Of a DNA stretch of 7,599 nucleotides, positions 1 to 6,024 are shown in pieces. Both the position numbers and the translations under genes were made by a program. The DNA is from Ramlibacter sp. (lineage in GTDB: Bacteria > Pseudomonadota > Gammaproteobacteria > Burkholderiales > Burkholderiaceae_C), in NCBI GenBank assembly GCA_026785815.1, contig JAJAZH010000396.1, positions 1 to 7,599 of the forward strand, written 5' to 3'. Every line of letters begins with the position of its first letter. Position 1 is the stretch's first letter. The notes beneath the pieces are model-generated. The model was given only the letters and a program-made list of their open reading frames with translations, was not told the DNA's origin and did no database searches.

Positions 1-1054
1 CGTCGATCATGACCGGCGCACCGCCGTCGAAGCCCAGGTCGATCCCCGCCTTGATCGCCTGCGGCACCCACTCCATGCTGAGGTCGAGGGCAAAGGCGTT
101 CAGGTCCAGCGCCTGCATCGATACCGACTCGGTGGCTCCGGGCTCGTTGCGCGCAAGTGACAGCAATTGCCTCACCAGGCGCGAGAGACGGTCAGCTCCG
201 ACATAGACCTGCGCCAGCGAATGCCGCATCTGGTCGGGGTCGGTCTCGCGCAGACCCATCTCTATCTGGGCCTTCAGCCCTGCCACGGGGGTCTTGAGCT
301 GATGGGCGGCGTCGGCGATGAACCGGTTCTGGAAGTCCAGCGTCTTCGCCAGCCGCTGCATCAGGTGATTCACTTCCTGCACCAGCGGCCGGACCTCGCC
401 GGGGACCCCGTGCAGGTCGATCGGCGTGAGATCCAGGTGGGAGCGGTCCGAGACCGCACGCTGCAGCCGCCTGAGCGGCCCCAACCCCCGCGAAATGCCG
501 ATGTACACGATGGCAGTGGCCAGCATGATCAGGAGCAGTTGCGGCACCACCACGTTGGCCAGGATTTCCCATGCCAGCCGCTGCCGCTTGTTGAGCGTTT
601 CGGCGACCTGCACCAGCACCGGTGCGGCACCGCCCGCGCCCTCGAACGGCATCCACGCCGCCACCATGCGGACCTTCTCGCCGTCCAGGACATCGTCGTA
701 GAACAGCGGTTCGCCCCCGGTCGGCAACGGCCGTGACGGTCGCGCGATCCGGGGGTCGCCGCCGATGGGGGTGCCGCTGCCGCCCCACACCTTGTAGGCG
801 ACCCGGTCGTCCTGGTCGACCAGCAGCAGTCGTTCGGCCGCCGGCGACAGTTCCAGTTTCGGTCCCGAGTCGTTCGGCTTGACATGCAGGACCACCTCGC
901 GGGCGATTTCATGCAGCGCGCGGTCGTAGGCCAGGTTGGAGAAGTTGACCGAGGTCCAGTACGTGACGGCTGTGTCGAGTGCAAGCAGCGCGAGCAGCGG
1001 GGCGAGCAACCAGACCAGGAGTTTGGACTGCAGCCTCGGTTCAGCTGCCTGCAT
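1..1054 (-). CDS. Sensor histidine kinase, TctE/QseC-like (partial, C-terminus beyond left edge)
   Basis: Inner-membrane sensor kinase expected to phosphorylate the regulator encoded just upstream. The frame is open from an ATG at 1054 to the left edge, giving 351 residues with no stop. In order it has a first membrane segment (about residues 11-31), a periplasmic region of about 130 residues resembling the TctE-type N-terminal sensor domain, a second membrane segment (about 166-188), a HAMP-like linker, and the dimerisation/phosphoacceptor helix. The H-box reads ADAAHQLKTP with the phosphoacceptor at His251. The fragment ends before the N, D/F and G boxes of the ATPase domain, which lie outside the window. 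The start overlaps the end of the regulator gene by 14 bases, implying translational coupling. Membership of the TctE-like group is inferred from architecture and H-box. The ligand cannot be read from sequence; carboxylates are the known ligands of the namesake system. Confidence 0.93.
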   Translation of the reverse strand, partial: MQAAEPRLQSKLLVWLLAPLLALLALDTAVTYWTSVNFSNLAYDRALHEIAREVVLHVKPNDSGPKLELSPAAERLLLVDQDDRVAYKVWGGSGTPIGGDPRIARPSRPLPTGGEPLFYDDVLDGEKVRMVAAWMPFEGAGGAAPVLVQVAETLNKRQRLAWEILANVVVPQLLLIMLATAIVYIGISRGLGPLRRLQRAVSDRSHLDLTPIDLHGVPGEVRPLVQEVNHLMQRLAKTLDFQNRFIADAAHQLKTPVAGLKAQIEMGLRETDPDQMRHSLAQVYVGADRLSRLVRQLLSLARNEPGATESVSMQALDLNAFALDLSMEWVPQAIKAGIDLGFDGGAPVMID

Positions 1055-1718
1055 CGTCGCGTTCCATCAGGTAGCCCATGCCGCGCACCGTGCGGATCTC
1101 GCAACCGAGCGGCTCCAGCTTCTTGCGGATGCGGTAGACATAGACTTCGATCGCGTTGGCGCCGACTTCGTCGCCCCACCCGTAAAGGTGGTTGACCATG
1201 TGCTCCTTGCTGACGACCCGGCCCTCGCGCATCAACAGCAGTTCCAGCACCGACAGCTCGCGCGCCGACAGCTCCACGGGCTGGTCCTCGTAGAACACGC
1301 GCCTGCCGACTGTGTCAAGCCGCAGCTTGCCGTGCTGCAGGATGGGAGTGGTGTTGGCCCCGCCGCGCCGCAGCAGGGCGCGCACCCGGGCTTCGAGCTC
1401 CGGCAGGTCGAAGGGCTTGGCGAGGTAATCGTCGGCGCCGAGGTCGAGCCCGCGCACCCGGTCGGCGAGCGCATCGAGGGCAGTCAGCAGCAGGACCGGG
1501 ACCGCCGCCTTGCGCGCCCGCAGCCGGCGCAGCACCTCCAGGCCGTCCAGGCCGGGCAGGCCGATATCCAGGATCGCGAGGTCGTAACTTTCCACGGCGA
1601 GCGCATGGTCCGCCTGCTCGCCGGTGCCGGCGACGTCGACCGCGTACGCCGACTGCACTAGCGCCCGGCTGAGCGCGTCGGCCAGGATCTTGTCGTCCTC
1701 GACGAGCAGTATTCGCAT
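1041..1718 (-). CDS. OmpR-family response regulator, TctD/QseB-like
   Basis: Two-domain transcription factor of 225 residues, the normal length for the OmpR/PhoB family. The receiver domain (about 1-118) has the acidic pair Asp8/Asp9, the phosphoacceptor Asp51 in AILDIGLPG, the switch Thr79 and the conserved Lys101 in AKPFD. The C-terminal winged-helix DNA-binding domain (about 128-221) contains the ELSARELSVLELL and AIEVYVYRIRKKL stretches and ends with RTVRGMGY. It is the first gene of a pair with the sensor kinase, whose start lies inside its 3' end. The start ATG at 1718 agrees with the family start MRILLVEDD; the upstream ribosome site is only a weak AGGA. Its promoter must lie in the short gap shared with thiL or inside thiL. 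A regulatory link to the enolase/Bug genes is a hypothesis from proximity. Confidence 0.95.
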   Translation of the reverse strand: MRILLVEDDKILADALSRALVQSAYAVDVAGTGEQADHALAVESYDLAILDIGLPGLDGLEVLRRLRARKAAVPVLLLTALDALADRVRGLDLGADDYLAKPFDLPELEARVRALLRRGGANTTPILQHGKLRLDTVGRRVFYEDQPVELSARELSVLELLLMREGRVVSKEHMVNHLYGWGDEVGANAIEVYVYRIRKKLEPLGCEIRTVRGMGYLMERDDAGS

Positions 1719-1781
1719 GGGACCCGATCCTAAGGCAAGGCGGCGCCGGCAAAGTTATGCTCGGCGTGCTGAAAGGAATCC
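1719..1781. promoter_or_regulatory. Divergent intergenic region between regulator gene and thiL
   Basis: This 63-bp gap separates the minus-strand two-component genes from the plus-strand thiL cluster, so it probably carries or overlaps start signals for both directions. On the plus strand TATGCT at 1756-1761 could serve as a -10 element. It would place a start about 14 bases before the thiL ATG, but the matching -35 position is poor. AAAGGA at 1772-1777 is a good ribosome site for thiL. GGCAA occurs twice in direct orientation (1734-1738 and 1748-1752), flanking the palindrome GGCGCC. Whether this is an operator for the adjacent regulator is unknown. Confidence 0.35.
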
Positions 1782-2756
1782 ATGGGTGAATTCGAGCTGA
1801 TCGACCGCTACTTCAAACGACCTGTCACGCGCAGCCCGCTGGGCATCGGCGACGACTGCGCGTTGCTGGCGCCGGCGCCCGGCATGCAGCTGGCCGTCTC
1901 CACGGACATGCTGGTCGAGGGCCGGCATTTCCTGTCGACCGTCGATCCGTTCGCTCTGGGTCACAAAGCCCTGGCGGTGAACCTCAGCGACCTGGCTGCC
2001 TGCGGCGCGAAGCCGCTGGCGTTTTCGCTGGCGCTGTCGCTGCCGCGCGTCGACGAGTCCTGGCTGGACGCTTTTTCGCGCGGCCTGTTTGCGCTGGCCG
2101 ACGCCCACGGCTGCGAACTGGTCGGCGGCGACACCACGCAGGGACCGCTCAACATCTGCATCACCGTCTTCGGCGAGGTGCCGACGGGCCAGGCGTTGCT
2201 GCGCTCCGGCGCCCGCGACGGCGACGACATCCATGTCAGCGGCTCGCTGGGCGACGCCCGCCTGGCGCTGGAAGTTTTTCGCGGCCGGCTGTCGGTGCCG
2301 GGTGAAGTGTTCGAAGCCGCCCGCCAGCGTCTGGAGCAACCGCAGCCGCGCGTGGCACTTGGCCTGGCGTTGCGCGGCATCGCGAGCTCCGCGATCGACG
2401 TCAGCGACGGCTTGCTGGGCGATCTGGGTCACATCCTGCAGCAGTCCGGCGTCGGGGCGCGGATCGATTCACAGACCGCCCTGGGCCTGTTGGCGGCCGG
2501 CGAAGCCGGGGCAATGGCGTCCGGTTTGCTAGCGCAGGAAACCCGGCTCGAACTGGTGCTGGCGGGCGGCGACGATTACGAACTGCTGTTCACCGCGCCC
2601 GCTTCGATCCGCGCCAATGTGCAGGCGGCGGCCAGCGCCTGCGCCACGCCGGTGACGCGAATCGGCCGGATCGAGCGCGAGACCGGCGTCCGCCTGGTGC
2701 GGGCGGACGGCACGCTGATGCAGGGCCGCTACCCGTCGTTCGACCATTTCAAGTGA
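1782..2756 (+). CDS. thiL: Thiamine-monophosphate kinase ThiL
   Basis: ATP-dependent kinase that converts thiamine monophosphate to the cofactor thiamine diphosphate, the last step of thiamine biosynthesis; cytoplasmic. Its 324 residues are typical for the family. Hallmarks in order are GIGDD (21-25), STDMLVEGRHF (40-50), NLSDLAACGAKP (67-78), GGDTT (115-119), AIDVSDGLLGDL (204-215) and GGDDYELLF (262-270). These are the acidic metal- and phosphate-binding motifs of the ThiL/PurM-like fold. The ATG has AAAGGA four bases upstream and matches the usual MGEF start. It is the first gene of the plus-strand cluster. Its stop overlaps the next gene's GTG start by four bases (GTGA). In related bacteria thiL is commonly followed by pgpA and cinA; here those two genes appear only after three intervening genes. 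Confidence 0.98.
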   Translation: MGEFELIDRYFKRPVTRSPLGIGDDCALLAPAPGMQLAVSTDMLVEGRHFLSTVDPFALGHKALAVNLSDLAACGAKPLAFSLALSLPRVDESWLDAFSRGLFALADAHGCELVGGDTTQGPLNICITVFGEVPTGQALLRSGARDGDDIHVSGSLGDARLALEVFRGRLSVPGEVFEAARQRLEQPQPRVALGLALRGIASSAIDVSDGLLGDLGHILQQSGVGARIDSQTALGLLAAGEAGAMASGLLAQETRLELVLAGGDDYELLFTAPASIRANVQAAASACATPVTRIGRIERETGVRLVRADGTLMQGRYPSFDHFK

Positions 2757-3259
2757 ACACACTGACGCGGATCCTCGTCCAGGTGCTGGCGCTGCTGCCG
2801 CTGATCGCATGCGCTGCCGCGTCGGCCAGGGAATTGCGCGGGGTGGTGAGCCATGTGACCGATGGCGACACGATCTGGGTGCGGCCAGCGGGCGGCCCGG
2901 CGGTACCGGTCCGGCTGCAGGGCATCGACGCTCCTGAAATCTGCCAGGCCTTCGGACGCCAGTCGCGCGACGCGCTGGCCGCGCGCCTGCTGCGGCGGCC
3001 GGTGCAGGTGACGATCCGCGCCCGCGATATCCATCACCGCAGCGTCGGGCGGGTCGAGCTGCAGGGACAGGACGTCGGCGCCTGGCTGGTCGCCGGCGGC
3101 TATGCCTGGTCGACGCGATCGCGCAATCGCTCCGACTCCTACGCCGACGAGCAAGCGCAGGCGCGCCAGGCAGGGCGCGGACTGTGGGCCGCCGCCGCGC
3201 AGGAGCCGCGCCTGTTTCGCAGGCGCCATGGCAGTTGCCACGAAGCTGCCTCACCCTGA
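2753..3259 (+). CDS. Exported SNase-like (thermonuclease family) nuclease
   Basis: Predicted calcium-dependent phosphodiesterase of the staphylococcal-nuclease fold, 168 residues. All catalytic positions align with SNase by motif and spacing: Asp39 in TDGDT, then Arg54, Asp59 and Glu62 in VRLQGIDAPE, and Arg100 in VGRVEL. The N-terminus has a signal peptide with a hydrophobic core at about 8-19. It either ends at a lipobox-like LIAC with Cys20 or is cut after ASA at residue 25. The protein therefore acts in the envelope or outside the cell; a role in nucleic-acid scavenging is inference. The GTG start at 2753 overlaps the thiL stop by four bases. I see no ribosome site before it, so translation probably depends on coupling to thiL. 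The basic C-terminal tail (LFRRRHGS) lies beyond the conserved fold. It is an unexpected member of a thiamine/phospholipid gene cluster. Confidence 0.93.
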   Translation: MNTLTRILVQVLALLPLIACAAASARELRGVVSHVTDGDTIWVRPAGGPAVPVRLQGIDAPEICQAFGRQSRDALAARLLRRPVQVTIRARDIHHRSVGRVELQGQDVGAWLVAGGYAWSTRSRNRSDSYADEQAQARQAGRGLWAAAAQEPRLFRRRHGSCHEAASP

Positions 3260-3291
3260 CGGTTTGTATGATGGATTGAAGGAGACGCGCC
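3260..3291 (+). promoter_or_regulatory. Short gap with strong ribosome binding site for the enolase-superfamily gene
   Basis: The 32-bp spacer after the nuclease gene holds GAAGGAG at 3278-3284, seven bases before the ATG at 3292. This is one of the best Shine-Dalgarno matches in the window. It suggests that the following gene is translated independently rather than by coupling. A TATGAT at 3267-3272 lies too close to be a convincing promoter for this start. Confidence 0.6.
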
Positions 3292-4440
3292 ATGAAGATC
3301 ACACGCATCACCGCCGTGCCACTGTCGTACCGGCTGCCCGAGGGCAAGACCGTGACCATGGGCATCGGCAGCACGCTCAAACGTGACGCCATCATCATCC
3401 GGGTCGAAACCTCGGAGGGCATCACCGGTTATGGCGAAGCGCATCCCGGGCGCAGTCCCGGCGCCATCGTGAGCCTGGTGCACAACACCTTGCAGCCCTT
3501 GCTCACGGGCCTGGACGCCACCGACTGCGTCGGGGCCTGGCAACGCGTGCACCGCATGCAGCTGTCCAGCCATGGCCTGGGCGCCGGCACCTGCCTGGCG
3601 CTGTCGGGGATCGACATGGCGCTGTGGGACATCCGCGGCAAGGCGGCGAAGATGCCTTTGTATGCGTTGCTGGGCGGCAGCCGGCGCCGGATCCCGGCTT
3701 ACGCCGGAGGCATCTCGATGGGCTTCCAGCCAGCCGGCGCGCTGGCCGAAGAAGCCCAGAGCTACGTGGCGCAGGGCTACAAGGCTGTCAAGCTGCGGAT
3801 CGGCGACAGCGCCAGCAACGACATCGAGCGGGTGCGCAAGGTGCGCGCGGTCCTGGGCGGCGACATCGACATCCTGACCGACGCCAATACCGGCTACACC
3901 ATCGCGGACGTGCGCCGTGTCATGCCGGTGCTGGCCGAGATCCAGGCCGGCTGGCTGGAGGAGCCGTTTGCGTGCAACGACTGGGCCTCGTACCGCGAAG
4001 CCGCCAGGATCTCGGCGCTGGTGCCGCTGGCCGCGGGCGAGAACCACTTCACCCGCTTCGAGTTCGCCTTGATGCTGGAAGCCCGCGCGGTGCAGGTCTG
4101 GCAGCCCGACCTGTCCAAGAGCGGCGGCATCACCGAATGCCTGCGCATCGCCGCCATGGCCTCGGCCTTCCGCATCCCGCTGCACGCTCACAGCTCGGCC
4201 ACCGGCCTGAACCACGCCGCCTCGCTGCACTTCCTGGCGGCCACCGAGAACGCGGGTTACTTCGAGGCCTGCGTCTCGAAGTACAACCCGTTCCGCGACA
4301 TGTTCGGCAGCACCTTCGCGATCGGCGCCGACGGCTGCGTCGAGCCGCCGGGCGGTCACGGCATCGGCGTCGAAGTCGACGAATCGATCTTCGACAAGTA
4401 CCCGCTGATCGACGGCCCCGGCTACGTCGTGAAGTTCTGA
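3292..4440 (+). CDS. Enolase-superfamily enzyme, mandelate racemase type (probable acid-sugar dehydratase or racemase/epimerase)
   Basis: Enzyme that removes the proton next to a carboxylate, forming a Mg-stabilised enolate; 382 residues, normal length. The N-terminal capping domain (about 1-125) precedes a TIM barrel. Visible catalytic residues are the second-strand base motif Lys167-x-Arg169 (AVKLRIG), metal ligands at Asp197 (TDAN), the EEP at 223-225 and Glu250 (AGEN), then the Asp273/His300 dyad. The dyad spacing of 27 residues equals that of mandelate racemase (Asp270/His297). Glu325 in GYFE aligns with Glu317 of that enzyme after a five-residue insertion. The full set supports an active enzyme of the mandelate racemase subgroup. 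The exact substrate cannot be deduced. KxR in place of the common KxK, and a second histidine at 298 (LHAH), are distinguishing details. Adjacent receptor and regulator genes suggest an imported hydroxy-acid or sugar acid. Confidence 0.93.
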   Translation: MKITRITAVPLSYRLPEGKTVTMGIGSTLKRDAIIIRVETSEGITGYGEAHPGRSPGAIVSLVHNTLQPLLTGLDATDCVGAWQRVHRMQLSSHGLGAGTCLALSGIDMALWDIRGKAAKMPLYALLGGSRRRIPAYAGGISMGFQPAGALAEEAQSYVAQGYKAVKLRIGDSASNDIERVRKVRAVLGGDIDILTDANTGYTIADVRRVMPVLAEIQAGWLEEPFACNDWASYREAARISALVPLAAGENHFTRFEFALMLEARAVQVWQPDLSKSGGITECLRIAAMASAFRIPLHAHSSATGLNHAASLHFLAATENAGYFEACVSKYNPFRDMFGSTFAIGADGCVEPPGGHGIGVEVDESIFDKYPLIDGPGYVVKF

Positions 4441-4463
4441 TCCGCCCCGGCTTCCACAAAGAC

Positions 4464-4470
4464 AAGGAGA
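4464..4470 (+). promoter_or_regulatory. Ribosome binding site fixing the Bug receptor start
   Basis: AAGGAGA lies five bases before the ATG at 4476. It decides the start, because the same frame stays open far upstream (to about 3624) inside the enolase-superfamily gene. Only translation from 4476 begins directly with a signal peptide followed by the mature receptor sequence. Confidence 0.8.
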
Positions 4471-4475
4471 CCCGC

Positions 4476-5465
4476 ATGCATTCAATCCTGCGTTCCCGGC
4501 TCGCCCGCCTGCTGGCGCCGCTGTGCCTGGGGCTCGCGCTGGCCGGCGCCGCCCTGGCCGCCGACGACTATCCGAGCAAGCCCACCCGCATCGTCGTGCC
4601 CTACCCGCCCGGCGGCTTCAACGACACGCTGGCCCGCACCGTCGGCGACCGACTGTCGAAAACCTGGAAGCAATCGGTGGTGGTCGACAACCGGCCCGGC
4701 GGCAACACCGTGCTCGGCAACGGCATCGTGGCCAAGTCGGCGCCCGACGGCTACACGATCCTGGTCACGCCGCTGCCGTTCTCGGCGCTGCCATCGCTGT
4801 ATGGCGCCAAGCTGCCCTACGACGCGCTGAAGGACTTCACGCCCCTGGTCTGGGCCGGCAGCACCCAGAACGCGCTGGTGGTGCGCAACGACCTGGGCAT
4901 CAACAACGTGCGCGAGCTGATCGCCTACGCCCGGCAGAATCCCGGCAAGCTCAATTTCGGCTCCACCGGGTCCGGCTCGTCCAACCACCTGTCGATGGAA
5001 TTGTTCATGAGCATGACCGGCGTCAAGCTGACCCACGTGCCCTACAAGGGCAGCGCGCCGGCGGTGCTGGCGATGCTGAGCGGCGAGATCGACGTGCTGT
5101 TCGACAACGTGCCGAACGTGGTGCAGCAGATCAAGGCCGGCAAGCTCAAGCCGCTGGCGGTGACCGGCGCCACCCGCACCGCGCTGCTGCCGGAGACGCC
5201 CACCGTGATGGAAGCCGGCGTCCCCGGCTACGAAGTGACGGTCTGGTTCGGCATGCAGATGCCGGCGGGCACCCCCAAGGCGGTGGTCGATCGCGCTAAC
5301 CAGGACATCGTGCGGATCCTGCGCGACCCCGAGGTGGTCAAGCTGTTCCGCGACCAGGGCGTGGAAGTGGTGGCCAGCAGCCCCGAGGCATTCAGCGACC
5401 TGGTGCAACGGGAAGTGCGCAAGTGGACCAAGGTGGTGACCGACGCCAACGTCCGGATCGAGTGA
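4476..5465 (+). CDS. Bug/TctC-family periplasmic tripartite tricarboxylate-type solute receptor
   Basis: Periplasmic binding protein of 329 residues for organic acids and similar small solutes, family TctC/Bug. A clear signal peptide (positive residues 6-11, hydrophobic core to about 27) ends with ALA at 26-28, and the mature protein starts ADDYPSKP. Family hallmarks follow: RIVVPYPPGG near the mature N-terminus, DNRPGG and APDGYT, then FGSTGSGSSNHL and HVPYKGSAPA in the ligand-cleft region. The ATG at 4476 has an excellent ribosome site. The gene follows the enolase-superfamily gene by 35 bases and precedes pgpA by 16. No TctA or TctB membrane component is in the window, as is usual for the many orphan Bug genes of Burkholderiales. 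It may share a transporter encoded elsewhere or feed a sensor. The ligand is unknown; the neighbouring enzyme suggests a hydroxy- or sugar acid. Confidence 0.95.
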   Translation: MHSILRSRLARLLAPLCLGLALAGAALAADDYPSKPTRIVVPYPPGGFNDTLARTVGDRLSKTWKQSVVVDNRPGGNTVLGNGIVAKSAPDGYTILVTPLPFSALPSLYGAKLPYDALKDFTPLVWAGSTQNALVVRNDLGINNVRELIAYARQNPGKLNFGSTGSGSSNHLSMELFMSMTGVKLTHVPYKGSAPAVLAMLSGEIDVLFDNVPNVVQQIKAGKLKPLAVTGATRTALLPETPTVMEAGVPGYEVTVWFGMQMPAGTPKAVVDRANQDIVRILRDPEVVKLFRDQGVEVVASSPEAFSDLVQREVRKWTKVVTDANVRIE

Positions 5466-5481
5466 GCCCACGCAGCAAACC

Positions 5482-6024
5482 ATGACCGACGCGCTCAATC
5501 CGCCGCTCAATCCGCCGATCCATCCGCCGACGCTGCGACCGACATGGCGCTTCATGCTGTCGCATCCGGCGCATTTGGTGGCGCTCGGCTTCGGCGCCGG
5601 GCTGTCGCCGATCGCGCCGGGCACCGCGGGCACGCTCTGGGCCTGGGTCGCGTGGCTGCTGCTGGCGCAGTGGCTATCGCCGGCCGCGCTCGGCCTGGTG
5701 ATCGCGGTCTCGCTCGGGATCGGCTGGTGGGCTTGCACCGTCACCGCGCGCAACATGCGCTTGCTGGACCCGGGCAACATCGTCTGGGATGAGGTGGTCG
5801 CTTTCTGGATCGTGCTGTGGCTGCTGCTGCCGGCCGGCTTCGGCGCGCAGCTGGTGGCCTTTGCGTTGTTCCGCATCCTGGACGCAGTCAAGCCGGGTCC
5901 GATCGCCTGGGCCGACGACCTGTTCCACGGCTTCGGCTGGAAAGGCGGCCTGGGCATCCTGCTCGACGACCTGGTCGCCGCCTTGTGCGTGCTGCTGCTG
6001 ATCGCAGCCTGGAGGGTCTGGTGA
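5482..6024 (+). CDS. pgpA: Phosphatidylglycerophosphatase A
   Basis: Inner-membrane enzyme that dephosphorylates phosphatidylglycerol phosphate to phosphatidylglycerol; 180 residues. Motifs in order are GLSPIAPGTAGTL (about 40-52), DPGNIVWDEVV (96-106) with Asp96, Asp103 and Glu104, FRILDAVKPGPI (130-141), and GGLGILLDD ending in Asp162/Asp163. These match the PgpA family's metal/phosphate motifs, with hydrophobic segments between them (about 54-80, 107-132, 160-177). The ATG at 5482 has no clear ribosome site; translation may continue from the Bug gene ending 16 bases earlier. Ahead of the family core (RFMLSHPAHLVALGFG) lies a short proline-rich extension made of three four-residue units, LNPP, LNPP and IHPP. 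The stop overlaps the GTG of the next gene by four bases. Confidence 0.96.
   Translation: MTDALNPPLNPPIHPPTLRPTWRFMLSHPAHLVALGFGAGLSPIAPGTAGTLWAWVAWLLLAQWLSPAALGLVIAVSLGIGWWACTVTARNMRLLDPGNIVWDEVVAFWIVLWLLLPAGFGAQLVAFALFRILDAVKPGPIAWADDLFHGFGWKGGLGILLDDLVAALCVLLLIAAWRVW
5494..5529 (+). repeat. Three tandem 12-bp units in the 5' end of pgpA
   Basis: Two identical units CTCAATCCGCCG (5494-5505 and 5506-5517) are followed by a diverged copy ATCCATCCGCCG (5518-5529). The units are in frame and encode LNPP, LNPP and IHPP ahead of the conserved part of PgpA. Copy-number changes would keep the frame. It looks like recent expansion in a poorly constrained N-terminal tail. Confidence 0.85.

Noticed and set aside
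936..1661. Plus-strand open frame of 241 codons over the response regulator
   Set aside because: It is the complement of a regulator with all receiver and winged-helix motifs; the plus-strand translation has no domain signature.
3267..3272. TATGAT as an internal promoter -10 for the enolase-superfamily gene
   Set aside because: Transcription would start at about 3279, on top of the ribosome site at 3278-3284, and no -35 match is found at the right spacing.
3624..4475. N-terminal extension of the Bug receptor, since its frame is open upstream to 3624
   Set aside because: The upstream part is an out-of-frame reading of the enolase-superfamily gene. The ATG at 4476 has a strong ribosome site and begins a normal signal peptide.
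3139..4485. Long minus-strand open frame (448 codons) opposite the enolase-superfamily gene
   Set aside because: It is antisense to a gene with complete catalytic motifs, and its translation has no recognisable domain and biased composition.
5817..6020. Longer version of PncC starting inside pgpA
   Set aside because: The upstream residues are an out-of-frame reading of pgpA. The GTG at 6021 has GGAGG at proper distance and gives the usual length for a CinA C-terminal domain protein.
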